Source of the DNA: Psococerastis gibbosa
Taxonomy: Eukaryota; Arthropoda; Insecta; Psocodea; Psocidae
NCBI GenBank assembly: GCA_963971405.1
Contig: OZ020487.1
Location: 34,395,371 to 34,459,370 of the forward strand
Direction: 5' to 3'
DNA: 64,000 nt
This document shows, in pieces, positions 42,823 through 53,240 of the stretch. The notes below the pieces were generated by a model. That model made no database searches and had not been told where the DNA came from. It saw nothing but the letters and a program-made list of their open reading frames with translations. Numbering within the stretch: position 1 is the first letter of the stretch; each line of letters starts with the position of its first letter. The position numbers and the translations under genes are program-made.

Positions 42823-43690
42823 AGCCTGCCATACCTCCCGGTTTACCCGGGAGGCTCCTGGTTTTCAGCCCAATCTCCCGGCTCCCGGGTGAATGTTGTC
42901 GGGAGGTCGTAATCTCCCGGTTTTGGAAATTGTCCCAGAAAATCTCCCTGTTTTTCTAAGACATGAAACTGAGTGATGTAATTTTACGATTAAGTATAAA
43001 TTTTAATCGAATTGTCTGCAATTGTATTTATCGCCAGTAAGTTAAATTCTAATTAATGTTACTGCTATCAACCCCACTATTTGAGGCCTGTTTTTCGAAA
43101 ATTTTCAACCGGGGGAGACTACCTACTTAATTCTTCGCATAAAAAATCTGAACGTTACTGCTATCAAAATGCGTAAAACCATTAATTTAAACCAACTTTT
43201 CAAAAAAAATCTACCGGGGGAGACCCCCGCCCCCCCCCCCCCTTGTGAGCAGTTGTATTTTTCGCCTGTCAAACCCCGCTATTAAAATCTGAACGTTACT
43301 GCTATCGAAGTGCCTCAAACCTCTTTAATTTAAGCCAATTTTTCAAAATAAATCTACCGGGGGAGACCCCCGGGCCCCCCTTGTGAACAATTCTATTTTT
43401 CGCCTGTCAAACCCCACAATTAAAATCTTAACGATACTGCTATCGAAGTCCCTACTAAAACCCCATTAATTTAGGCCAATTTTTCAAAAGCATTCTACCG
43501 GGGGAGACCCCCGGGCCCCCCTTGTGTGCAATTGTGTTCGTCGCCTGTCACATCTAAATGTCTAAAAGCTGCGTACGTCCTTGAGAACGGGTTTCCCCGT
43601 GGAGGCCCTCTATATTATTGATGCTAACTTATTGCACTTGGCCCTAGATGTCGAAAAAAAATATAAGAAAAATAGGTAGGCTATAGTGAC
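42823..43690. mobile_element. 868-bp insertion with 8-bp TSD and four GC-core units
   Basis: AAAACGTA lies at 42815-42822 and 43691-43698. The insert starts AGCCTGCCATACCTCCCGG and then has several CCCGG palindromes (42832-42925). Next come about four units of roughly 120 bp with CCGGGGGAGACCCCCGGGCC. The TIR match is weak, so superfamily assignment to hAT rests on duplication length. Confidence 0.7.
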
Positions 43691-43778
43691 AAAACGTAAA
43701 TCCGTTGAAATCTCGGAATCGAAGATTTTGACCGTCACAAAGCTTTCCTTATACTACGTAGGCTATAAATTGGAAAGC

Positions 43779-44178
43779 AAAAATGAAATTTTAAAGCGAT
43801 TGTGAACGTACGACCAAGAAATCTGAGAATATGTCTCGTGCGATAGACGCAGACAAAGAGTTGTAGCTGCTCGTGAGTCGTGGCTCGTCCGCTCGACTAC
43901 CAGGAAGTTAGAGTTATATGTCAGCAGTTCATGCAATACGATCGCGTCGTGTTGACAGAACATTCTGTGTTATATCACTGAAAATGCTTCGTACTCGTCT
44001 CTCGCAATTTGCAAGAGATAAATTTGTTCGTCCACAATCGCTTCAAAATTTCATTTCTTAAAATTCGGCAGCCCTCTTTCGGGACAGGCTTTTTGCAGGC
44101 AACCCAACACCATCGTATTCGCAATAAAACTGCGCTTATTTTATGTTTAACTTATAGATTAAACAAGTAGGAGAAGAT
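43779..44178. other. Unassigned 400 bp
   Basis: Moderately GC-rich with TCGTGAGTCGTGGCTCGTCC. A minus-strand frame at 43763-43963 shows no motif. It is bordered by repeat A on the left and by a TIR element on the right. Confidence 0.45.
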
Positions 44179-44404
44179 TAGGGTTGGCAACCGTACTCTA
44201 TTTCAGAGTATTGAACTCTTTTTCATGTATGTGTACTCTACAAACTGAAAGTCATTCAGAGTACGCAAAAATACTCTTTTTCTGAAACATGTAAGAAGCA
44301 AAAATGTTTTTTTGAAAGAACGTAAATTTAGTAGTGGCGGGTCCAGAAAGGGGGCCATGGGGCCCCGAGAAAAATCAGCGTACACTATATAAAATAGGAC
44401 ATTC

Positions 44405-46776
44405 AAAACAAAAGCCTTTAGTATGGTAACATGAGTATGTCAAAGAGGATACGAGAATCACAAATAAATCTAGTACATTGATAGACCACGTATATACGAA
44501 CAATGAAAGTGACGTCGAGTGCACGTTAGATATGGAAGCATGCATAGCGGACCACGTCGTTATTGCTATCTCCTTACGGAAGGGGAGGATAACGGGTGAG
44601 CAGAAGCAGGACACACTGGTAATACCTGGCAAAGTTGATTGGCGGAGAGTAAAGACGGCGTTGACGGGCTTCGTGGCCGAGGGAAATGGGAGTAATGAAA
44701 TATATGATGAACTGCACAAAAAAATTCAAAGCGTGATACGTGACGCAACCCTACCTAGTGTAAAAATAAAAAGGAATAGATACTGTCCATTTTTTACTAG
44801 AGAGGTTCAAGAAGCAAGGCGAGCTAAAGTAAACTTGTTTAAGAAGTTCCGTTACATGAAGAGGGTGTTTGAGGAAAACAGAACAAGGTCCAATAGAGTT
44901 GCGATGGATGAAACGTGGTCCGAGTTTAAAAGAGCAAAGAATAAGTTTACAATGTCACTGAGAAACAGTAAAAACCAGTATTACCTCAATAAAATTGAAC
45001 AATGTGGTAAGGATCAGAAGAAAATGTGGAGGGAACTAAAGTCAATATTGAATATTAGTAAGAATGAGGTGACGATTGATGCAGGGCGGGGGGATGAGGT
45101 AAACAAGTACTATATAGAGAGTATAGAGCAGCTGATGAATGCAAATGTGAAAAGTGTGAATTTTTTTGATGAGGAGGAAGGGCAGCCCGAGAGGATTCTA
45201 ACGGATGTACAAGTACCGTCAAAACAAAAGTTAAAGAAAATAGTAGCCACTTTCAAGAACGGTGGGTCGGTTGAGCCAAATGGAAGAACGCTTAAGGAAT
45301 GCTGGACTGAAGTGGAAGATAGTGTATTCAAACTAGTCGAAGCATGTATTAATGAAAATAAAATGCCGGACCAGCTGAAGATATCGATTATAACCCCTAT
45401 TCCGAAGGTAAGGGGGGCGTCTAAGCCGGAAGAGTTTCGTCCTGTGAACGTGCTGCCAGCGCTCGAAAAAGTGGTAGAGACTGTATACTTTGATGAACTG
45501 AAAGCACACATCGAGAACAACAAACTACTATCATGCTACCAATCTGGTTTCAGGGAGAAACATTCCACGGAAAACGTGTTGCAATTTGTCTTAGAGAGGT
45601 GGAGAGTGGAAAAAAAGAGGAACAAAGTAATTATTGCTGTGTTTTTAGATTTGAAACGAGCATTTGAAACAGTGGACAGGCAGCAGCTAGTGAAAGTGTT
45701 GGAGGGAATGGGAGTTCGTGGAAATGTCCTGGAATGGTTTAAGAACTACCTGATGAATAGAAAGCAGAGAGTGAAATATAAAGACGGTGTACCACAGGGT
45801 AGTAAATTAGGAGGAATTCTCTTCATTCTGTTTATAAATTTCCTACCAAAGCTGGCCAGAAGTTGTAACATCCAATTGTTAGCTGATGACGCATTAATTT
45901 ATATTATAGGTGACAATGTGCACGAAATGATTCGGAAACTGAATATTGAGCTGGATAGAATTTTTGGATGGCTGTCGGCCAGGAACCTGGTGATTAACAT
46001 TGGTAAGACGAAAGTGTTAATGATAAACGTAAAATCTGATCAAAGGCTAAATGATGTGGCAATGGGAGGGATGAAGATCGAAGCAGTGGATAAAATCAAA
46101 TATCTAGGAGTGTGGATTGACAGTTCTTTGAACCTAAAATCACAATTTGAGGCAGTATACAGGAAGCTGAAACAGAGACTATCACTATTCAGAAGGCTGC
46201 GGTACTGCCTACCGAGGGAAACGAAAAAACTCGTCTTTACGGCTCTGATTAAACCACACATGGACTACTGTGGAACTCTATGGTTCTTTGCAACACAGGA
46301 TGTACGCGACAGATTGCAGAAAATTATGAATCAGGCGATGCGAGTGATTCTGAAGGCGAAATGGGACACCCACATTAGTACCATGTTGGATGAGTTAGAC
46401 TGGTTAACAGTGGATGAGAGTATTACGATTAACGCCCTAACATTTATATATAAGGTGGAGAAGAGAATGGTCCCGGACTACTTACAAGTTCTAAATCGCG
46501 GGCATGATGTTCACGAGTATAGAACAAGGCGTAGGAGTGATGTGAGTGTCATCGGATCGCAAGTGAAATCTATGTTTGACGTAATACCTGAGTATAACAG
46601 ACTTCCCAGGGAAATAAAAAGCGTAATGGACCCAAAGAAGTTTAGAGTAGCACTGGCAAAAAAATTGAAGAGCGGAAGAATGCGGCACCAAAGGCAATAG
46701 TCAATCAGTGATCTGAAGTTGGAGATTCTGAATAAGCGCGCGGCGCTTCTGAGATTCAACAACAACAACAACAACA
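44405..46776 (+). mobile_element. Non-LTR retrotransposon, 5'-truncated, long intact frame
   Basis: The element retains the end of the endonuclease domain, a full reverse transcriptase region and a short 3' UTR with a (CAA)n tail at about 46759-46775. Upstream of 44427 the frame is closed by TAA, so the endonuclease start is lost. The clade looks Jockey/CR1-like by motif texture but is not assigned. It sits inside the element at 44179-47286. No clean target duplication was found. Confidence 0.88.
44478..46700 (+). CDS. LINE ORF2-like protein: endonuclease end plus reverse transcriptase
   Basis: The frame is 740 codons to TAG at 46698-46700. In-frame sequence extends back to 44430 (EDTRITNKSSTLIDHVYTN), so 44478 is not a real start. 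The endonuclease C-terminus ends with the ADHVVI block, equivalent to the SDH motif. Reverse transcriptase motifs are EFRPVNVLPALEKVVE, QSGFREKHSTENV, FLDLKRAFETVDR (motif A), GVPQGSKLGGILF (motif B) and LLADDALIY (motif C; Leu instead of the common Tyr/Phe before ADD). Between RVKY and KDGVPQ about a dozen residues seem missing without breaking the frame. The C-terminal half holds KYLGVWIDSSL and HMDYCGTLWF blocks. Confidence 0.9.
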   Translation: MIDHVYTNNESDVECTLDMEACIADHVVIAISLRKGRITGEQKQDTLVIPGKVDWRRVKTALTGFVAEGNGSNEIYDELHKKIQSVIRDATLPSVKIKRNRYCPFFTREVQEARRAKVNLFKKFRYMKRVFEENRTRSNRVAMDETWSEFKRAKNKFTMSLRNSKNQYYLNKIEQCGKDQKKMWRELKSILNISKNEVTIDAGRGDEVNKYYIESIEQLMNANVKSVNFFDEEEGQPERILTDVQVPSKQKLKKIVATFKNGGSVEPNGRTLKECWTEVEDSVFKLVEACINENKMPDQLKISIITPIPKVRGASKPEEFRPVNVLPALEKVVETVYFDELKAHIENNKLLSCYQSGFREKHSTENVLQFVLERWRVEKKRNKVIIAVFLDLKRAFETVDRQQLVKVLEGMGVRGNVLEWFKNYLMNRKQRVKYKDGVPQGSKLGGILFILFINFLPKLARSCNIQLLADDALIYIIGDNVHEMIRKLNIELDRIFGWLSARNLVINIGKTKVLMINVKSDQRLNDVAMGGMKIEAVDKIKYLGVWIDSSLNLKSQFEAVYRKLKQRLSLFRRLRYCLPRETKKLVFTALIKPHMDYCGTLWFFATQDVRDRLQKIMNQAMRVILKAKWDTHISTMLDELDWLTVDESITINALTFIYKVEKRMVPDYLQVLNRGHDVHEYRTRRRSDVSVIGSQVKSMFDVIPEYNRLPREIKSVMDPKKFRVALAKKLKSGRMRHQRQ

Positions 46777-47296
46777 TGTCTTCCATCCATATTTAAATTA
46801 CAAATTTTACTGTTGTAAAAATAGTAAAACCCCCCTATTTTGATCTTATCTATATTTTCAAATTTTTCCCCGGGGAGAACCCCGGGCCCCCTGCCTCCAG
46901 CAACTTGCATACGCATACATTCCTATGCAAGCTTTAAAAAAATCAGCCTACTTTACTGCTGTTAAAATGCATAAAACCCCACTATTTTGCACTTACATTT
47001 ACGGATTTTTCTTCCGGGGGAGACCCCAGGGCACCCCTAGCTGTTTTCAGCAATATAATAAGCACTATTGCTGCATTATTACTGCTGTTAAAATGTGTAA
47101 ACCCCCGTTTATTTTTAATTTGGGCGATAATTTCTATATGGTAGTTTCTATAGTTCCTTGGTTTTGACTCATTTAACAGTAAATATACTAGGCCTCTAGT
47201 ACTCTTTTTTGAAATGCTGTACTCTTTATTTTCCTTCTCAAAAGTCATGTGTACTTTATTTCGAGAAAAAAATGTTGACAACCCTATAGAGAAGAT

Positions 47297-47740
47297 ATCT
47301 ATATTATTATTCTAAGTAACTGTTTAAACCTGCTGGTAACCCAATAGCAAGCCCGCAAAATAATACTGTGTTTTTGGTCACACTCGCCACATGGTAAAAC
47401 CGGCTATGACAATACCTATATATATTACAACTGTTATGTTTTCAAAATTGAACGCTACAGTACCTAACTTATGTTCCTGTAAGTTACACCGGTAATAGAT
47501 AAGATAAGATATTTTTGTAAGCTACTTACTCTCGAAGGAGGAAAACACCAAGAATGTCACCAAGTTCACAAAAACACTAAGTTCACGAAAACACCAAGTC
47601 CACACGCAATAAAAAAAGCAAATTCATAAAGGCCACAAAAAAAACATACCTAGTTCATTAAGTTCAAAAAACAAAATTAATTGGAAATAGAAATAGAAAT
47701 TTATGATATTCTAGGTCTACGCACTAGAAGCACTGGAAGC
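47297..47740. other. Unassigned; short minisatellite of CACCAAGTTCAC units
   Basis: At about 47545-47605 four imperfect copies of a motif like CACCAAGTTCACAAAAACAC occur in tandem. The rest is AT-rich. Confidence 0.5.
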
Positions 47741-48324
47741 AGGGGGCTGTCAACGCTGTATAAAATGGAATTTTGCCCTTCTTCCACTAAGAACCGTCTT
47801 CTGCTAAGTGGACGGAGATTATTTTTTCCGCACCGCGGCGCTTGCAGCGTTCCCGCTTAAATTCAAATTTTGGTCTGTAACATTTTAGTTGCCATATTCC
47901 AATTCTTCCAATTTTTTTTATATTCCATTATAATGACAGTTGACTGTATTTCAACGCTTATATTATGTAATGTGCCATTGGCAGTGTAAAGTCTAATAAG
48001 CTTACGTATGATAAGTATCGGTAATACAGTAGGCAGCGTTAGTCAATTGCAGTTCAAACGTTAAATTTCCACATTTCAATTTTATTCATATACTTTTATA
48101 CTGTACTGAACATTCCCATTAATACGGTAGTTTATTTTTACTCTTTGGCGCTACAGTCTAGAGCCCGCAATGTCCTAAAAAAACTTTTTCATAGCCCGTA
48201 CGTAGCACATTGTTTATTACTCTAGATTATTATTAGTAGGTAACTCATTCGTCCTATGTCGAATGCCTCATACCAACGACCAAAATTGATTTTTTTTCCA
48301 TTAGCAATCCGTTAAACGTCTTCG

Positions 48325-48684
48325 ATGTCAACTTATGCTATCTACTATACGAGGGATAATGGACACGATGAGAGAATGAGCCATGCTCAACATGGACAAA
48401 ATGTACATAGTCGTATGAATGACTTTACCAAGTCAAAACTGAAACCCATGAACGACCTTGGTCTACTAGGCAAGCCACAGCTACCCCGAATGACCCTAAC
48501 CCCGATGCCTTGTAGCCATTGCATCCGTGGTCGTCCCACTACTACCTATTCCTTCTCCCTAGGATTTATCACCCTTTTGACTGGCATATTAATTGAATTG
48601 AAACAGCCCACAACCGAGCAATATCGGACTCTTCTTTTGCTAGCTTTCGGCATTTTTCTACTAAAACTCAAATCTAAAATATAA
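48325..48684 (+). CDS. Hypothetical 119-aa protein, two hydrophobic segments (copy 1)
   Basis: The frame begins MSTYAIYYTRDNGHDERMSH, is hydrophilic for about 45 residues, then has hydrophobic stretches at about 73-90 (GFITLLTGILIEL) and 100-114 (RTLLLLAFGIFLL), ending KLKSKI and TAA. No family is recognised. Conservation of the frame in the second copy supports coding but is not proof, since the duplication is young. No splice or promoter evidence was seen. Confidence 0.4.
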   Translation: MSTYAIYYTRDNGHDERMSHAQHGQNVHSRMNDFTKSKLKPMNDLGLLGKPQLPRMTLTPMPCSHCIRGRPTTTYSFSLGFITLLTGILIELKQPTTEQYRTLLLLAFGIFLLKLKSKI

Positions 48685-49653
48685 TAGTGCCCAGTTGAAA
48701 ATGTAAACAAAACAATGTCAGTAATGGCTGGTAGGCTGGGGGCTGGATGGAGTGCGTCCTTCAGTCCTTGATTTTGGACTATCTTTTTGAAAATATGTTT
48801 CAAATTGAGATTTTAGTGATAGTTTCAGAATTTGTAAAAAAATCATTACAATTTTTAAAATACATTTTATTCCCATTAATATTTAATTTGACATTTAAAT
48901 ATTTACAAAAGAATTTAACTTGAGCTTTGTTGTTCAAGGAAAGTGGACGGAGAAAAAATTTCCGCTGCGCGGCGTGGCGCTGCTATCGCGAACTGAATCC
49001 CTATCCCGGTGACGAGTCTAGTTATCTGTTGTCTATGACTGGAAGTCAGAAGAACAATGCAGGGGGCTGTCAACGCTGTATAAAATGGAATTTTGCCTTT
49101 CTTCCACTAAGAACCGTCTTCTGCTAAGTGGACGGAGATTAATTTTTCCGCACCGCGGCGCTTGCAGCGTTCCCGCTTAAATTCAAATTTTGGTCTGTAA
49201 CATTTTAGTTGCCATATTCCAATGGAGATTAATATTATTTTTTATATATTCCATTATAATGACAGTTGACTGTATTTCAACGCTTATATTATGTAATGTG
49301 CCATTGGCAGTGTAAAGTCTAATAAGCTTACGTATGATAAGTAGATAAGTATCGGTAATACAGTAGGCAGCGTTAGTCAATTGCAGTTCAAACGTTAAAT
49401 TTCCACATTTCAATTTTATTCATATACTTTTATACTGTACTGAACATTCCCATTAATACGGTAGTTTATTTTTACTCTTTGGCGCTACAGTCTAGAGCCC
49501 GTAATGTCCTAAAAAAAACTTTTTCATAGCCCGTACGTAGCACATTGTTTATTACTCTAGATTACTGTTAGTAAACTTGTCCTATGTCGAATGCCTAATA
49601 CCAACGACCAAAATTGATTGTTTTTTCTATTAGCAATCCGTTAAACGTCTTCG

Positions 49654-49863
49654 ATGTCAACTTATGCTATCTACTATACGAGGGATAATGGACACGATAA
49701 GAGAATGAGCCAAGCTCAACATGGACAAAATGTACATAGTCGTATGAATGACTTTACCAAGTCAAAACTGAAACCCATGAACGACCTTCGGACTCTTCTT
49801 TTGCTAGCTTTCGGCATTTTTCTACTAAAACTAAAATCTAATAGTGCCCAGTTGAAAATGTAA
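49654..49863 (+). CDS. Hypothetical 69-aa protein, internally deleted copy 2
   Basis: It shares the first 45 residues with copy 1 except two changes (Glu to Lys, His to Gln). It then jumps from NDL straight to RTLLLLAFGIFLL. The missing 165 bp are exactly 55 codons, so the frame survives. The end differs (SNSAQLKM) because of a small indel. Confidence 0.35.
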   Translation: MSTYAIYYTRDNGHDKRMSQAQHGQNVHSRMNDFTKSKLKPMNDLRTLLLLAFGIFLLKLKSNSAQLKM

Positions 49864-50187
49864 ACAGAACAATGTCAGTAATGGCTTGTAGGCTGGATGG
49901 CGTGCGTCCTTCAGTCCTTGATTTTGGACTATCTTTTTGAAAATATGTTTCAAATTGAGATTTTAGTGATAGTTTCAGAATTTGTAAACAAATCATTACA
50001 ATTTTTAAAATACATTTTATTCCCATGAATATTTAATTTGACATTTAAATATTTACATAAGAGTTTAACTTGAGCTCTGTTGTTCAAGGAAAGTGGACGG
50101 AGAAAAAATTTCCGCTGCGCGGCGTGGCGCTGCTATCGCGAACTGAATCCCTATCCCGGTGACGAGTCTAGTTATCTGTTGTCTATG

Positions 50188-50673
50188 GAACAATGGCCGA
50201 ACCGATGAATGAAAGCCAATAGGGTGGTTTTAGTTTTCAAGGTCATCCCGCCAAATCTTTCACCTGCCACGACTTTTTACATCTTACAGCCGCGCCGAAA
50301 GAAATGTCATTCCAAACTTTAATTTGTTCTATTGTATTTATATATAGCCAATTGTAGTGTGTCACTATCACATATTATACAAACGGATGACAGGTGGACG
50401 AGGTTAAAAACTAATATGGGTTGATTATTGATCTACACGATCCATCGATATTTCCCGTGAGATAGGATTTAAGATTATATTTACGCGGGAACGGAATATT
50501 ATAGCAGAAGACCTAATTCTTACTGGATGGATTGTTTTGTTTATGTTTTGGACTTACCTACTACCTAGCGACTTAATTTTGTAACATTTAATCCTCATTA
50601 ATTATTGTGTGAGCAAACGGTAGCAGGTAGGCACAAGCTGTATTCGCCACTGACTTCAGTTCAAACAATCCCG
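50188..50673. other. Possible upstream region of the 50.67-kb exon
   Basis: No TATA-like box is obvious. A TTCAGTTC initiator-like phrase lies at 50655-50662, about 12 bases upstream of the ATG. Otherwise nothing was recognised. Confidence 0.3.
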
Positions 50674-50735
50674 ATGGCTATGTGCAGACGCCAGACTGTT
50701 CTATGTGCAGTCACTGTAGTCAGCAGCCTGCAGTT
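50674..50735 (+). CDS. Candidate first exon encoding a signal peptide
   Basis: ATG in the context CCCGATGG opens MAMCRRQTVLCAVTVVSSLQ and meets a perfect donor TT|GTAAGT at 50736. The short basic n-region and hydrophobic core look like a secretion signal. The frame closes at that TAA if not spliced. The following exon is not located, and the terminal exon at 53642 needs a different phase, so at least one exon would lie between. Confidence 0.35.
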
Positions 50736-51600
50736 GTAAGTGCACCGTTGCTGCCGTTTCTAACTCTGTATCCGTGCGTCATGTACGTAACCGTTTTTAA
50801 ATACCGTCAGTCAGTCTACAACGTTATCCGCAGCAATTACAGTTATTAATACCTACGTTTGTTATTTTACTGAGATTACAACATTGCAGCATACCTAATA
50901 TGGTATTGGTAAGTAGTATATTTTAGAGCGTTCAATTTGGAAGAATCAAAGCCCGAGGTCTTGGCTGAGCTGAGTCAGGAAATTCGCAGCCGCATACAAG
51001 CTTGAAATGTCTTCATCAGAATACAGGAAGGACAGACATCCTCCTTTTGCAGAATGAGTAAAAACAGATCTAAGAATTTAAACGGCTTATTTTTAAAAAT
51101 AGGCTTCAGCATATCCAAAAAAACGCTTTTGGTCAAAGAAATCGCTTCTAAAGCAAATGCGAGTAATAATTCAGTCAATTCTTTCAGTACAATTTACAGA
51201 CAATTTTTTGCATAGGCCTATGAATGTCCTCATCTTTCATTAAATGTCGTCTTATTTTCATTAGAAATGTCCTCTATAGACTATATTTGTCCTCTGAATA
51301 TGCCTGTCTGTCTGTCTGAGAAGCTGCAAAAGATGTAAAATGTTTGTGCTAGGTACATTATGCGATCACGCAGGGATGAGCATATTACTGGTTACTGCTT
51401 ACTAAAGACAATTAAAATGGTTGAAAATAAGGAAAAGGAGAGATTCGCATTCCCTACGCGTTTTGCATAATGTGCTTTTAAAGGAAGTATGCAGCATGGA
51501 AGACATTGTTATCAATGGAGGGCTTGTCAACAATCTGCGTTATGCTGGTTGTTTATTCAAAAGAACAATTGCATTTGTTATTGAAATAAAATAAGTTTAT
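50736..51600. other. Unassigned
   Basis: The stretch has a TGTCTGTCTGTC tract near 51304. I see no splice-bounded exon or element end. Confidence 0.4.
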
Positions 51601-51609
51601 CAGGCAGGG

Positions 51610-51891
51610 GTGGCCGATGTTCTTTTGCCGAAGAATGATTGTCGCGGCCAGTGGGTGGATAGACCATTGCTGACGCCATGTGCATCTCAACGATTCACAG
51701 CAATCACAGCCAGTTTATTTCTATTCTGGGTAACATCAGAGCTAACATTGAACTATTCCCTGAAAGGAATGCGGTTCATCTGCAAAACACTGGAAATGCT
51801 CACCGTTTGGATCTGTCCAGATGCAGGCTGAGTAGGTACTGCAAGACCGTGCCCATCAGCCTTACTACCTAATAAAGATTTTTCCTGATTC
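51610..51891 (+). other. Region open in two overlapping frames, possibly coding
   Basis: One frame (51610-51831) reads VLLPKNDCRGQWVDRPLL onward. The other (51678-51872) reads HSNHSQFISILGNIRANIEL, then FPERNAVHLQNTGNAHRLDL and CRLSRYCKTVPISLTT. The second has the better protein texture. There is no clear acceptor and no recognised family. It could be an exon or an old mobile-element fragment. Confidence 0.25.
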
Positions 51892-52325
51892 AAGGCCGTG
51901 GTGACAAGGAGAAGGAATGAATGTCCACAATACAATATATATTTCCGTTAAATTATACAGTACAAGTAAAGTATAAAATAAAATCGTCAGCTCGTAGAGC
52001 TTGGACGAGTTCAAGGAACTAAGTTGGGGTGCAGAAAACCTTAACCTTGCCCCTCCCTTCCTTCTAACGTATGCTTTCGCATGAAACTTATTTTGTTTTA
52101 GATGCCGTCTATCCCACCTTGGTGGGTCATGAACAAAGGTTAATTGATTGAATGTGGGCATCTATATTAACGCAAGTGATGGCTGTCAGTAAGAGGGAAA
52201 ATATAAATTGGAATATACTGTATGGTGCGCCGGTAGTTCATGCTATACGCTACGAGAACATCAGATGCTTTCTAAACAGTGAGTGGGATGCATTCAATTT
52301 TTCCTGGCTATTATCCCTAACGGAA

Positions 52326-52497
52326 ATTAGAAGATATAGAAAAACACTGCAGTGGTTAAGACGACGCCCCGGTTAGGCGTACATCGTGGGTTCGAATGCC
52401 GCCACGTCCAGTTTTTTCTGTATTATATCCTCTAATTTCGGTTATAACGAAGAGGTTACGAGTTCAAGATAATGTCAGTGTTATACTACACCCAAAG
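52326..52497 (+). repeat. tRNA-derived SINE, family 1
   Basis: A-box-like AGTGGTTAAGACG and B-box-like GGGTTCGAATGCC stand in tRNA spacing, followed by CCAGTTTTTTCTG, TATCCTCTAATTTCGGTTAT and ATGTCAGTGTTATA, the same tail as the 27.1-kb copy. Sequence resembling the inverted tail (CGGAAATTAGAAGATATAG) also lies just upstream of the head. Confidence 0.85.
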
Positions 52498-52547
52498 ACA
52501 GAATAGTTCGCACACCTGAAAAATTTTCAACTCCTGTTTGACTTGAC

Positions 52548-52620
52548 TTACTTGACTTAGGGTGGCGCTAACAGCCCATGGGGACTTTTGGCCGCACGTA
52601 CTATGCCTCTCCATTCCTGT
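52548..52620 (-). mobile_element. LINE 3' end (RTE/BovB-like), minus
   Basis: The minus strand reads QEWRGIVRAAKSPHGLLAPP then TAA and two TAAGTCAAG-type units. RTE-like elements end in short tandem repeats, and this copy shows the repeat as such. It sits inside Tc1-like flanking sequence. Confidence 0.75.
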
Positions 52621-52873
52621 TTAAAAAAAAAAAATTAATAATAATAATCATATTATATTATATTATAAAGAGTACTTGCTATCAGTCGATAGGGGACCTG
52701 ATAAAGTTTAAAAAGTATCTACATTTACTTGAAATATAAATATGGTCAGTTCAGGAAAAAAATTTCTTTATCCGTTTGTGAGGCATAATAGTTCGCACAC
52801 TTTTACTGAACCCCCTTTGGGCTAAATAAAGGCCAAATTTTACCGCAAATTGGAAAATTTACACTTCTGTTTT

Positions 52874-53240
52874 CATGTTTATTACCTGGAAAGTGTTTAA
52901 AAATATTGTAAAAATAATATATACAAAAATGCCAAGTGAAAACCCAATTTCTGAAGAGACAAGGAAGAAGATCATATATCTTCACCAAATCAGCGTATCT
53001 GCGAGGAACATATTGTTCAGCAGCTGCTTCTACCGCCTTCAACAGTGCAGTCAATTATCTGCCTGTTCTGTGAAAAAAGCAGTAGTCATCCTAAACGAAA
53101 AACAGGCCGAAAAAATCCCATTTCTCTGAGAGAACGCAGGCACCTGAAGACCTTCATTCTTCCCGATGGCAATTTTGTATTTCAGCAAGACGAATTGCCC
53201 CGTCTTGCTGAAGTACAAAATTATTATTATTATCGACGGT
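52874..53240 (+). pseudogene. Tc1/mariner-like transposase remnant
   Basis: The frame opens MPSENPISEETRKKIIYLHQ, like the start of the Tc1 helix-turn-helix. After a frameshift near 53013 it continues LLLPPSTVQSIICLF, then PKRKTGRKNPISLRERRHLK, the second DNA-binding half. The catalytic core is missing except possibly NFVFQQD, and that piece lies in a local inverted repeat. AATAGTTCGCACAC occurs at 52502 and 52788 and may mark old ends. Confidence 0.7.

Larger units (their letters stand above)
38757..43778 (-). repeat. Repeat A copy split by two nested insertions
   Basis: Three segments in order make one reverse-oriented copy: 38757-38975, 42284-42822 and 43699-43778. The last ends TACTACGTAGGCTATAAATT then GGAAAGC. 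The gaps hold an insertion of about 3.3 kb and one of 868 bp, each with a direct repeat at its borders. Confidence 0.8.
44179..47286. mobile_element. DNA-transposon-like element with TAGGGTTGGCAAC ends, hosting a LINE
   Basis: The left end TAGGGTTGGCAAC and the right end GTTGACAACCCTA are inverted with one mismatch. TAGGAGAAGAT (44168-44178) and TAGAGAAGAT (47287-47296) form a target duplication of about 10 bp with one indel. Internal parts include TACTCT-rich subterminal sequence and two or three GC-core units at 46810-47110. The LINE at 44405-46776 is nested. No transposase frame was found. Confidence 0.78.
47741..50187. repeat. Tandem duplication, 1.3-kb unit, two copies
   Basis: The first copy is 47741-49060. 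The second, 49061-50187, is shorter because of a 165-bp deletion and small indels. Both begin AGGGGGCTGTCAACGCTGTA and end GTTATCTGTTGTCTATG. Each copy has a direct repeat of AAGTGGACGGAGA followed by a GCGGCG-rich block near its two ends. Identity is very high, so the event is recent. Confidence 0.92.

Noticed and set aside
47741-49180. LTR retrotransposon because of direct repeats AAGTGGACGGAGA at unit ends
   Set aside because: No primer-binding site, polypurine tract, gag or pol is present. The pattern is a tandem duplication with an internal repeat.
53168-53222. NFVFQQD as the catalytic block of a Tc1 transposase
   Set aside because: It may be genuine, but the stretch forms an inverted repeat (TTCAGCAAGACG and CGTCTTGCTGAA). 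I do not rely on it; the call rests on the helix-turn-helix part.
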